Positions 1-7,639 of a stretch of DNA of 64,000 bases are shown piece after piece (within the stretch, counting starts at the first letter, position 1; each line of letters starts with the position of its first letter). The stretch is from Pyrinomonadaceae bacterium (lineage in GTDB: Bacteria > Acidobacteriota > Blastocatellia > Pyrinomonadales > Pyrinomonadaceae): NCBI GenBank assembly GCA_017983495.1, contig JAGOBH010000002.1, positions 186,001 through 250,000 on the forward strand. Direction: 5' to 3'. Made by a program: the position numbers and the translations under genes. Under the pieces are notes generated by a model, which searched no databases, was not told where the DNA came from, and saw nothing but the letters and a program-made list of their open reading frames with translations.

Positions 1-1229
1 CAATTCAGTGCTCCGCGGAAAATACCGGGAAAACATAAGACATTGTTGATCTGATTTGGATAGTCCGATCGGCCGGTCGCCATCACTGCGACATGACCTT
101 CTGCATCCTCCGGCATGATCTCAGGAGTCGGGTTTGCCATAGCAAAAACGATCGGGTCTTTCGCCATATTCGCGAGGTCCGTTTCGTCGATTATGCCGGG
201 TGCCGATAGTCCAAGAAATACGTCCGCACCCTTGATAACGTCGTGGATCGTGCCTTCTTCTTTTTCAGGATTGGTGTTTCGCGCATACCAATCCTTGACC
301 CAATTCATGTTCTCCTTTCGGCCGGCATAAATGGCACCTGTTGTGTCGCAGCCGATAATGTTGGTTACGCCGGCGGCCATAACTATCTTAGAGCACGCCA
401 CGCCAGCAGCTCCGATACCATTTACGACTACCTTAATATCACTCATCTCTTTGCCGACGATCTTCAGAGCATTGATCAACGCCGCCAATACGACGACCGC
501 TGTTCCGTGTTGATCATCATGAAATACCGGGATGTCCAGTTCTTCCTTAAGGCGATCTTCGATCTCAAAACACCTTGGTGCCGAGATATCTTCAAGATTA
601 ATACCACCAAAGGCGACTGAAATATTCTTGATCGTCTCGATGATCTCGTGAGGGTCCTTAGTGTTGAGACATATCGGAAAGGCATCGACGCCGCCAAATT
701 CCTTAAAGAGCTGACATTTACCCTCCATAACGGGCATCGCCGCGGCCGGTCCAATGTCACCCAAACCAAGCACTGCCGTGCCGTCTGAAACGACCGCGAC
801 GGTATTTTTCTTGATCGTCAAGTTAAACGCCTTTTCCGGATCCTTTGCGATCGCCTGACACACTCGTGCAACGCCCGGCGTGTAAGCCATTGAAAGGTCG
901 GCACGCGTCTTGAGCTGCATTTTCGAGGTGACCTCGATCTTGCCACCCAGATGCATAAGAAACGTTCGATCCGAGACATTGACAACTTCCACGCCGTCGA
1001 TGTCATGGACCGACGCCACTATCTCCTGAGCATGTGCTTCACTTGCGGCATTTACGGTGATGTCACGAATCAAAAAATCCTTACCTACGCTGGCAATATC
1101 GATTCCCTCGATATCGCCGCCGGCCTTTCCAATGGCCGTGGTGATCTGACCCAATTTTCCGGGTTCGTTGTGTATTCGTACTCTTAATGTAAGGCTATAG
1201 CTGGCGTTCGGTGTTTGTTTATGATTCAC
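1..1229 (-). CDS. NAD(P)-dependent malic enzyme with N-terminal ACT domain (C-terminus cut by window edge)
   Basis: Oxidative decarboxylation of malate to pyruvate in the cytoplasm. Translating the reverse strand from a GTG at 1229 gives about 409 residues open to the window edge. Residues ~10-85 form an ACT-type ligand-binding domain (NEPGKLGQITTAIG near the start), followed by the malic N-terminal domain (AYTPGVARVC, FHDDQHGTAVV) and the NAD-binding domain (NGIGAAGVACSKI). The GTG is preceded by AGGA nine bases upstream, which supports this start. The ACT domain suggests amino-acid feedback control (inference). Family members of this type run to roughly 470 residues, so about 60 C-terminal residues lie outside the window. 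Cofactor preference cannot be read from the sequence. Confidence 0.93.
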   Translation of the reverse strand, partial: MNHKQTPNASYSLTLRVRIHNEPGKLGQITTAIGKAGGDIEGIDIASVGKDFLIRDITVNAASEAHAQEIVASVHDIDGVEVVNVSDRTFLMHLGGKIEVTSKMQLKTRADLSMAYTPGVARVCQAIAKDPEKAFNLTIKKNTVAVVSDGTAVLGLGDIGPAAAMPVMEGKCQLFKEFGGVDAFPICLNTKDPHEIIETIKNISVAFGGINLEDISAPRCFEIEDRLKEELDIPVFHDDQHGTAVVVLAALINALKIVGKEMSDIKVVVNGIGAAGVACSKIVMAAGVTNIIGCDTTGAIYAGRKENMNWVKDWYARNTNPEKEEGTIHDVIKGADVFLGLSAPGIIDETDLANMAKDPIVFAMANPTPEIMPEDAEGHVAVMATGRSDYPNQINNVLCFPGIFRGALN

Positions 1230-1334
1230 GTTATGAGTTCCTAAAAGAAAAAGTATGACGAAAAACGTTGGCAAGGGCAAATTGGAAGGATGAGAGGTCG
1301 AGGCGTGCGTGCTGACATCTAGATTAGTTCGCTG

Positions 1335-1967
1335 CTAAATTACCGGCCGTAGCAGGCCTCGCTGGACGCCCTTGATCGTGACATGGTCCGCAACCAACCG
1401 GATGACGTTTCCAGATCCTGGTGCACCGGCCTCATGGAGTTCGACATGAGCCCCTGAACGAAAGTACTTTCGTAACACGGTGACTGTGTCATTGAGCACA
1501 GCCACCACGGGATCTCCATCGCGGACAAATTGTCTAAGCTCGATCAGAGCGACATCGTCCTCGAAAATGTGATCTGACTGCATCGCATTATCAGTGACGC
1601 GGTATGCCCTAATGCGCTCGGACGTCTGAAATCCCAGCATGAATTCAGGCAGTGCAAGCGGGCGGGTTTGCCAGCCTTCCAATATTCTGTCTTCGAGCGG
1701 GACATCGAGCCATTCCACATAAACAACTCCGGCCGGAGTGACGATCTCTCGATCAGGCCCTACATCGATGAAGAAATGGCCGTCTTCGCGGACGCGATTG
1801 AGCAGACCGTTAGATTCGAGGTCGCGAACGATCCGATTGATCCCTGCGCGCGAACTCAACCCCAGTTGACGGGCAATGACCGCGTATGACGGACGGTATC
1901 CGTGAGAATTAATGTGGCGGATAATGAAGTCCAGTACTTCGCGCTGCCGCCGGGTTGGTGCATGCAT
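1335..1967 (-). CDS. LexA-like repressor with degenerate S24 peptidase domain
   Basis: Residues 1-65 match the LexA winged helix (RRQREVLDFIIRHI, then a recognition-helix region ending SRAGINRIVRDLE). Residues ~78-205 follow the LexA S24 self-cleavage fold. The catalytic serine of the usual G-x-S-M motif is replaced: RVTDNAMQ has Ala128 where LexA has Ser. In the second motif TVTVLRKYF, Leu165 occupies the usual Lys place, although Lys167 lies two residues on and could be the equivalent. An Ala-Gly pair exists at 79-80, but its context is not the canonical cleavage loop. The protein is 210 aa, normal LexA size. It is probably a DNA-binding repressor unable to self-cleave; non-cleavable LexA homologues are known in cyanobacteria. 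It is divergent from hflX. A TACAAT lies 7 nt before the ATG, so the mRNA may be nearly leaderless. Confidence 0.85.
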   Translation of the reverse strand: MHAPTRRQREVLDFIIRHINSHGYRPSYAVIARQLGLSSRAGINRIVRDLESNGLLNRVREDGHFFIDVGPDREIVTPAGVVYVEWLDVPLEDRILEGWQTRPLALPEFMLGFQTSERIRAYRVTDNAMQSDHIFEDDVALIELRQFVRDGDPVVAVLNDTVTVLRKYFRSGAHVELHEAGAPGSGNVIRLVADHVTIKGVQRGLLRPVI

Positions 1968-2051
1968 CGAAAAGATTGTAGCTGAAAGCCGCGGTATTTT
2001 GCACGGTTGGATAGCTCCTTAGGAATCGAAAGAAAATCGAACCGGTGAATT

Positions 2052-2076
2052 TGCTATAATATTCATTCACGGAGGA
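2052..2076 (+). promoter_or_regulatory. Extended -10 promoter and Shine-Dalgarno of hflX
   Basis: TGCTATAAT at 2052-2060 is an extended -10 element (TG-n-TATAAT). No convincing -35 box is visible 17 nt upstream. GGAGGA follows at 2071-2076, only about 5 nt after the expected transcription start, so the leader is very short. Confidence 0.6.
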
Positions 2077-2077
2077 C

Positions 2078-3793
2078 TTGATCTCTATCAATATTGTTCA
2101 CGGTTTTACCCGCGGATTGAAGCATAACCAATTGCGCCGCATTGAAAAATTGGGGACGCGGCGCGTTGCCGCGGACACGATTATCTCGCCCGAGCTCGCA
2201 CGGCAGATGACTGAGATATCTCATGAGATCGGTCGTCAGGTCGGTGTACTCATAAATCGCAAGGGACAGATCGAGTATGTTATGGTCGGGACGGCCAAGG
2301 GTATCGAACTGCCCGATTTCGGGCGTGCTCGCGTGTCAGAAGACCGTTTTCGCGGTATACGCTGCATACATACTCATCTCGCCGGAGAAAAGCTTACGCA
2401 GGATGACCTTACCGATCTGGCGTTGCTCAGGCTCGATCTGATGTCGGTTATTCAGGTAGACCGAAAAGACGGGCTGCCGGGCATGGTTTATTCGGCTCAT
2501 CTCGTGCCTACGACAGCCGAGAATCTCGAGGCTGAGGCTCAATCATTGCCGTACGAGTTTCTTGAACCGAATATACCGTCCCAGCTTGATACCGATTTTA
2601 CGTCACTCATCAATTCGCTCGAGGACGAAATGGCCCGTATTCGCCTTACGGCACGCAGCCGTCAAACGGGACGGGAGCGAGCAATACTTGTCGGCGTAAC
2701 GACGGGCGATGTTGAAGAGGCGGAAGAATCGCTGGCCGAACTGAAGGAACTGGCAACCTCGGCCGACGTTGTGATACTTGATACTATTATCCAGCGTCGC
2801 CCGCAGATCGATCCTAAAACGGTGCTGGGTAAAGGAAAACTCGAGGAGTTATTGATCCGCTCAATGAGGTTAGGGGCGGATATATTGGTATTCGATACAG
2901 AGTTATCCCCCGCCCAGGTTCGAAGTTTGAGCGATGCTACGGAGCTAAAGGTCATTGACAGGCCGCAACTCATTCTCGATATATTTGCTCAGCGTGCGCA
3001 GAGCAGGGAAGGTAAGCTGCAGGTCGAACTGGCGCAGCTTAAATATTTACTGCCCCGGCTCGTTGTGGGGCAGAATTCAGCTTTCTCTCGACTAGCCGGA
3101 GGAATTGGTGGACGAGGGCCCGGGGAGACAAAGCTCGAGACCGATCGCCGACGGGTTCGCGATCGGATAGCACAATTGGAGAAACAGGTCGACAATCTTG
3201 GTCGTCAGCGGCAAGAACGCCGCAAGACCCGCGTACAAAAGCACTTGCCGATCATTTCGCTCGTTGGCTATACCAACGCCGGTAAATCCACGCTTCTGAA
3301 CAGCCTGACCCAGTCGACCGTTTATGCTGAGAAGAAGATGTTCGCAACGCTCGATCCGACATCGCGTCGACTGCGGTTGCCTTATGATCAGGAAGTGATC
3401 ATTAATGACACCGTTGGATTTATTCGTGATCTGCCCGAGGCGTTGGTTTCGGCGTTTCGTGCAACGCTTGAGGAGATCGCCGATAGTGATCTGCTCGTTC
3501 ACGTAGTTGACGCGTCTAACCCGCGCGTTGTTCAACAGATCGCCTCCGTCGGAAAGATCATCAATGACCTTCATTTCAATGATATTCCGCAATTGATCGT
3601 ATTGAATAAATCGGATCTATTAAAAGGGTTAGAAATTGAGAATCTATCGCGGCAAATATCGCTTGACAGTGATGCCAAATGCGTGTCAATTTCAGCTATT
3701 AGTCGCGAAAGTCTCCGGCCGATGGTTGAAGCGATCGGTGAGCTTATTGTCGTTCCGGAGCCGGAGTTTGCGGTACACGAATCGGTTGGATAG
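2078..3793 (+). CDS. hflX: GTPase HflX, long form
   Basis: Ribosome-associated GTPase that in characterised bacteria splits stalled or stress-inactivated 70S/100S ribosomes. The N-terminal ~190 residues are the extension found in long HflX proteins (HGFTRGLKHNQLRRIEKL; EISHEIGRQVGVLI). The central HflX domain carries the signature GGRGPGETKLE at about residue 350. The G domain shows G1 GYTNAGKS (G at residue 397), G3 DTVGF and G4 NKSD. At 571 aa it is longer than E. coli HflX (426 aa), as expected for this form. The start is uncertain: the only standard early codon is TTG at 2078, which lies just 1-2 nt from GGAGGA, and the first in-frame ATG is at residue 43, inside conserved sequence. ATC or ATT codons at 2081-2093 are better spaced. 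Confidence 0.95.
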   Translation: MISINIVHGFTRGLKHNQLRRIEKLGTRRVAADTIISPELARQMTEISHEIGRQVGVLINRKGQIEYVMVGTAKGIELPDFGRARVSEDRFRGIRCIHTHLAGEKLTQDDLTDLALLRLDLMSVIQVDRKDGLPGMVYSAHLVPTTAENLEAEAQSLPYEFLEPNIPSQLDTDFTSLINSLEDEMARIRLTARSRQTGRERAILVGVTTGDVEEAEESLAELKELATSADVVILDTIIQRRPQIDPKTVLGKGKLEELLIRSMRLGADILVFDTELSPAQVRSLSDATELKVIDRPQLILDIFAQRAQSREGKLQVELAQLKYLLPRLVVGQNSAFSRLAGGIGGRGPGETKLETDRRRVRDRIAQLEKQVDNLGRQRQERRKTRVQKHLPIISLVGYTNAGKSTLLNSLTQSTVYAEKKMFATLDPTSRRLRLPYDQEVIINDTVGFIRDLPEALVSAFRATLEEIADSDLLVHVVDASNPRVVQQIASVGKIINDLHFNDIPQLIVLNKSDLLKGLEIENLSRQISLDSDAKCVSISAISRESLRPMVEAIGELIVVPEPEFAVHESVG

Positions 3794-3845
3794 ATTGCAC
3801 AATATGATTCAAAAGGCCAAACTCTAAAAGTTGTGCCGGATAGAG

Positions 3846-6329
3846 ATGAGTAAACGAATTCAGGACATGAAATCACCCGCAACGCGTTGGCGGGAGAGAT
3901 TCGTCGCAGCGGTGATGAAGCCGTTCGAACGTTTTTCAGAATCCCAGAAGTTTTGGATGGGATTTGGATTCCTGTGTCTGTTGACGACCTTGCTTATCCA
4001 TAATCCGCTATGGCGTGCATCGGGCGAGCAGATATATAAGGAAGGCGATATTGCTCGTGAGAGCATTATTGCCCCGGCAGACGTCTTTTTTACCGATACC
4101 GAAGAATCTGACCGTCTTCGCCTCGAAGCAAAAAAAGCCGTAAAACCGATCTTTCGATACGAATCAAACAAATCCGACCAAGCGGTCCAACGATTTCTGT
4201 CGTCATGGGAAAAGCTACAGCGCCATGGCGGTGAGGCAGCGAATGCAAAGCAGTCTAATTCCGATTCAAAATCGGAAACACATTGGACTGGCGCCGGCGG
4301 CATCGAGGTAGGAAAGACGCTTGCCGCCCGAAATTTTAGCCGGAACGAGACCGAGGCTGTACAAAGTGCTCTAAAGGAGGCGGCGGAGGGTTACATTTTT
4401 GACGATTCTGATAAACAGTATTTTCAAAACGACGTCTTCGTATTCGATCGGTCAAAGCCAAATCAACAATCTACGGTTTCGATGCCTGAGAGTAATTGGA
4501 TACCGCTTTCCGTCGCACGAGAAAAGCTGAGGAGCAGGCTCTCCGCGATTAAGAGTCTTTCCACGAAAGAGGGCGATGCCTTTTATACCGCTGCGGAGAT
4601 CTTGGTTGAGCCCAGTGTGGCATATGACAGTGTTGCAACCGAATCAGCCAGACAAGCGGCCGCCGATAACATAGAATCTCGAACAATTTCATTAAAACGC
4701 GGTCAGAAGATCGTCGACGAAGGCGACATCGTTACTCAGCAAGTGCTATCGAAAATCGCGGCTCTTCGAAACTACGCTTCATCCACACGGCAACTCAATC
4801 GTTTTATTGGGATATTGATGTTGGTCACCGGTCTGTTTTGGGTCGCCTGGAAATTTATCCAACACCGCGGGATTGTGCCGCGTTTAGCCTTATCCCCTCG
4901 AAAGACGTTTGCACTGCTAGGTTTTGTGGTTATTGTGCAAACTGCGTTGATGGCGATCTTTTTTCGCCTCGCCGAATTCACTTCAATTCAGAATATTAAG
5001 GCTCCGCTGAATGACCCAATGATCTGGTCGTTCGCCGTACCGTTCGCGACCGGGAGCCTGTTAATAACTCTCCTGGCTGATCGGCCGACGGCCTTGTTCA
5101 CCGGCTTTTTCACAGCACTGGTCGGAGGGTTTCTGGCTCCGCGGGGACTCGAATTCACGATTTACGCCGCACTTGCGTCGTCAGTCGCGGTATATGGTAT
5201 TGGGCAATATCGCTCGCGCCAGACCGTCACTATTGCGGGCGGGCTGGTGGGGGCTGCGAGTGCTATTCTCGCCATCGCCTTGATCGCATTTAGCCAACAG
5301 CCGATCGTTCTTAATACTGTACTGCTTGCGATAGCTTGCGCATTAGCAAGCGGTCTGATGACCGCCGCTGTGACCGCTGTTCTGCTCCCGATCTGTGAAA
5401 CTTCATTCGGGATCCTAACCGACGTTAAGCTGCTTGAACTCTCAAACGCCGACTTGCCTGTGTTAGGACAACTCGCTATGAGAGCTCCGGGAACCAATCA
5501 GCATTCGCACGCTGTTGGCCAACTTGCCGAAGAAGCGTGCCGTGTCGTCGGAGGTAACGGCCTCTTGGCGCGAATCGGAGCACTTTATCACGACATAGGT
5601 AAAACGGCGGCACCCGAGCATTACGTCGAGAACCAACTCTCGAAGAATCCGCACGACCGTCTGAAGCCTACACAGAGTGCCAAGATCATAATCAGCCATG
5701 TCACCTATGGTATGAAGCTAGGCCGGGAAATGGGGTTGCCGCAGCGGATTATCGATTTCATCCCTCAGCATCATGGGACACGAACGCTCCACTATTTTCT
5801 GAAAAAGGCACAGGCCGAGGCTCGAAGCGAATCTGAGATATCGGAAAACGATTTTCGCTATCCCGGGCCAAAGCCGCAGTTTAAGGAAGCGGCGATAATG
5901 ATGATCGCAGATTCGTGTGAAGCGGCCGCTAGGTCGTTGGCCGAACCAACTCCAGAGAACATTCGTTTTATCGTCACTAAGATCATTGACGCGATCCTGC
6001 AGGATGATCAACTCGATGAATGCGACCTGACACTCAGGGAGTTAACGCAGATACGCGAATCGATGATCAAATCACTTGTGGCGATCTATCATTCGCGGGT
6101 AGATTATCCCGGTTATATTCCGCCAAATTCCGGTCAATACAAGATCACGCCGGGTGATCTTGAAAGCGAAGAACGCGGAATGAAATACACAAATCCTGCT
6201 GACATTCCGATCAGTAAGGGCGGCGAGATCGAGGACGAGGCTATTGACCGTACGTCGGAACCCCGATCGGCTGATGCACGATCTATTGATGGGAGTTTGA
6301 AAGAAGAGGTGGCCAACGGAGATGTTTAA
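3846..6329 (+). CDS. 7TM-HD family phosphohydrolase (PgpH / YqfF type, likely c-di-AMP phosphodiesterase)
   Basis: The layout matches the 7TMR-HD family. There is one N-terminal transmembrane helix (~res 40-60), a large extracytoplasmic domain (~70-310), seven membrane helices (~315-540), then a cytoplasmic HD domain with NQHSHAVGQL, the metal-binding HDIGK and FIPQHHGTRT. PgpH of Listeria, with this layout, hydrolyses cyclic-di-AMP; that activity is assigned here by family. About 827 aa from the ATG at 3846; a TTG at 3831 would add five residues, but the ATG sits after GGATAGAG. The C-terminal ~70 residues are charged and low complexity. It follows hflX by about 50 nt and overlaps the next gene by 8 nt, so it is probably cotranscribed with it. 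Confidence 0.92.
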   Translation: MSKRIQDMKSPATRWRERFVAAVMKPFERFSESQKFWMGFGFLCLLTTLLIHNPLWRASGEQIYKEGDIARESIIAPADVFFTDTEESDRLRLEAKKAVKPIFRYESNKSDQAVQRFLSSWEKLQRHGGEAANAKQSNSDSKSETHWTGAGGIEVGKTLAARNFSRNETEAVQSALKEAAEGYIFDDSDKQYFQNDVFVFDRSKPNQQSTVSMPESNWIPLSVAREKLRSRLSAIKSLSTKEGDAFYTAAEILVEPSVAYDSVATESARQAAADNIESRTISLKRGQKIVDEGDIVTQQVLSKIAALRNYASSTRQLNRFIGILMLVTGLFWVAWKFIQHRGIVPRLALSPRKTFALLGFVVIVQTALMAIFFRLAEFTSIQNIKAPLNDPMIWSFAVPFATGSLLITLLADRPTALFTGFFTALVGGFLAPRGLEFTIYAALASSVAVYGIGQYRSRQTVTIAGGLVGAASAILAIALIAFSQQPIVLNTVLLAIACALASGLMTAAVTAVLLPICETSFGILTDVKLLELSNADLPVLGQLAMRAPGTNQHSHAVGQLAEEACRVVGGNGLLARIGALYHDIGKTAAPEHYVENQLSKNPHDRLKPTQSAKIIISHVTYGMKLGREMGLPQRIIDFIPQHHGTRTLHYFLKKAQAEARSESEISENDFRYPGPKPQFKEAAIMMIADSCEAAARSLAEPTPENIRFIVTKIIDAILQDDQLDECDLTLRELTQIRESMIKSLVAIYHSRVDYPGYIPPNSGQYKITPGDLESEERGMKYTNPADIPISKGGEIEDEAIDRTSEPRSADARSIDGSLKEEVANGDV

Positions 6330-6762
6330 GCGATATACCTTTTGGTTTTCAGCCGCGATCTTGTTTCAGTTGATCACCGGTATTTTACATTCGTTAAGCC
6401 TGTTTATCTCAACGGATCCGGTAAACGAAACCGAGCGGCAAATGATGGCTTTGGTCTCGACATACAAGATCGACGCCGGAAGCGGATTTCATCCGACTTA
6501 CGGCAATCTGTTTACAGCATTAAGTTCTTGTTTCACGTTCCTGTGTCTCTTTGCCGGACTAATAAACGGATATCTCCTTGTGAAGCACACGGAACCTAAC
6601 GTAATGCGCGGCATCCTCGTTATCAATTTGGTAATATTCGGTCCGGTCCTGGCAGTGATGGCGTATTTTACCTTTTTGCCTCCGATCGTTTTCACCGCGT
6701 TGATCTTCGTGAATCTTCTCGCCGCATTTATCGTTATTCCAAGGGTCGAGGCAGACTACTAA
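6322..6762 (+). CDS. Small four-helix membrane protein, function unknown
   Basis: 146 residues with four predicted hydrophobic helices: ~8-28 (FWFSAAILFQLITGILHSL), ~64-86, ~96-118 and ~120-140. The loop between helices 1 and 2 holds a short acidic/polar stretch. I recognise no catalytic motif; the size and topology resemble uncharacterised small membrane proteins common in environmental bacteria. The ATG overlaps the end of the HD phosphohydrolase gene by 8 nt and is preceded by GGAG, so translational coupling is likely. It converges with the HIT gene; a 14-bp perfect palindrome (AAGATCGCGATCTT, 6778-6791) lies between them without a T-run. Confidence 0.75.
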   Translation: MFKRYTFWFSAAILFQLITGILHSLSLFISTDPVNETERQMMALVSTYKIDAGSGFHPTYGNLFTALSSCFTFLCLFAGLINGYLLVKHTEPNVMRGILVINLVIFGPVLAVMAYFTFLPPIVFTALIFVNLLAAFIVIPRVEADY

Positions 6763-6802
6763 GATTGGTGATTCTGGAAGATCGCGATCTTGACCGACTG
6801 AC

Positions 6803-7288
6803 TCATATTTTGCCAATTAAGTTTTCGTACGTCGTTTGCAGTGTTTCAGGGATCGTTCGGGTTTCGCCAATAGCGGTCATGAAATTGACGTCTCCGACCC
6901 AACGGGGAAGCACGTGTGTGTGGTAATGGTTGGCGACGCCCGCGCCTGCTGCCCTGCCAAGGTTCATTCCTAAATTAATACCATCCGGACGGTAAACAGA
7001 CTGGATCGCAGCAGTTGATCGTTTGATCAGATCCATCATTTCGTCGGACGATGCCTTTTCCACAGAGGCGAGATCAGGCGTGTGTTGGTATGGGACGACC
7101 ATCAGGTGACCCGATGTGTAAGGATATATATTGAGGATGACAAAATTAAACTCGGCCCGATGAAGAATAAAATTCTCTTCATCACTGGCCGAGTTAATTA
7201 GTATGTCGCAAAAGACGCAACCGCTTGTCTTTACCGAACCGCTAGCCGTAATGTAATCGTATCGCCAGGGACTCCACAATACATCCAC
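6803..7288 (-). CDS. HIT family hydrolase (histidine triad, Ap4A-type)
   Basis: 161 aa. The histidine-triad motif is NHYHTHVLPRW near residue 122, with the catalytic central histidines intact. A CVFCDI zinc-like Cys pair lies near residue 25, as in the Ap4A phosphorylase/HIT branch. The N-terminal LWSPWRYDYI is typical of the bacterial HIT proteins annotated as diadenosine tetraphosphate hydrolases/phosphorylases. Role: hydrolysis of nucleotidyl phosphoesters such as Ap4A or AMP-amidates in the cytoplasm (by family). It sits directly downstream of HU on the same strand with only ~20 nt between them, so one transcript with HU and S1 is possible. Confidence 0.9.
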   Translation of the reverse strand: MDVLWSPWRYDYITASGSVKTSGCVFCDILINSASDEENFILHRAEFNFVILNIYPYTSGHLMVVPYQHTPDLASVEKASSDEMMDLIKRSTAAIQSVYRPDGINLGMNLGRAAGAGVANHYHTHVLPRWVGDVNFMTAIGETRTIPETLQTTYENLIGKI

Positions 7289-7307
7289 AACAGCATATTC
7301 CTTGTCG

Positions 7308-7586
7308 TTAAGACTGATTTATCAGCTCTTTCAATTCCTTGCCGGGCTTGAAATAAGCGACACGTTTCGCCGGAATGTCGACTGCTTCGCCTGTCTTGGG
7401 ATTTCGGCCCTTTCGCGAATTGCGTTCACGGACCCGGAAGCTGCCAAAACCACGAAGCTCGATCTTTTCACCCTTATTGAGGCTGCCGGTAATGCTGTCG
7501 AAGATGATCTCCACCAATTGCTCAGCGTCCTTTTTGGTCATGTCCGCTTCTCTCGCGACCCTTTCAACCAGATCAGCTTTTGTCAT
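7308..7586 (-). CDS. HU/IHF-family nucleoid DNA-binding protein
   Basis: Dimeric minor-groove DNA-bending protein. It has the HU/IHF signature GFGSFRVRERNSRKGRNP, which includes the beta-arm residues, and the N-terminal MTKADLVERVA. I take the ATG at 7586 (92 aa): GGAG lies 10 nt upstream of it, whereas the upstream TTG at 7595 would be only 2 nt from that site. It lies between rpsA and the HIT gene on the same strand. rpsA followed by an HU/IHF gene is a known arrangement (E. coli rpsA-ihfB). Confidence 0.95.
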   Translation of the reverse strand: MTKADLVERVAREADMTKKDAEQLVEIIFDSITGSLNKGEKIELRGFGSFRVRERNSRKGRNPKTGEAVDIPAKRVAYFKPGKELKELINQS

Positions 7587-7639
7587 TTCTATCAATCTCC
7601 AGAGACTAAAGTTCCATTTCTCCTTGCTCGGATCTGCAA

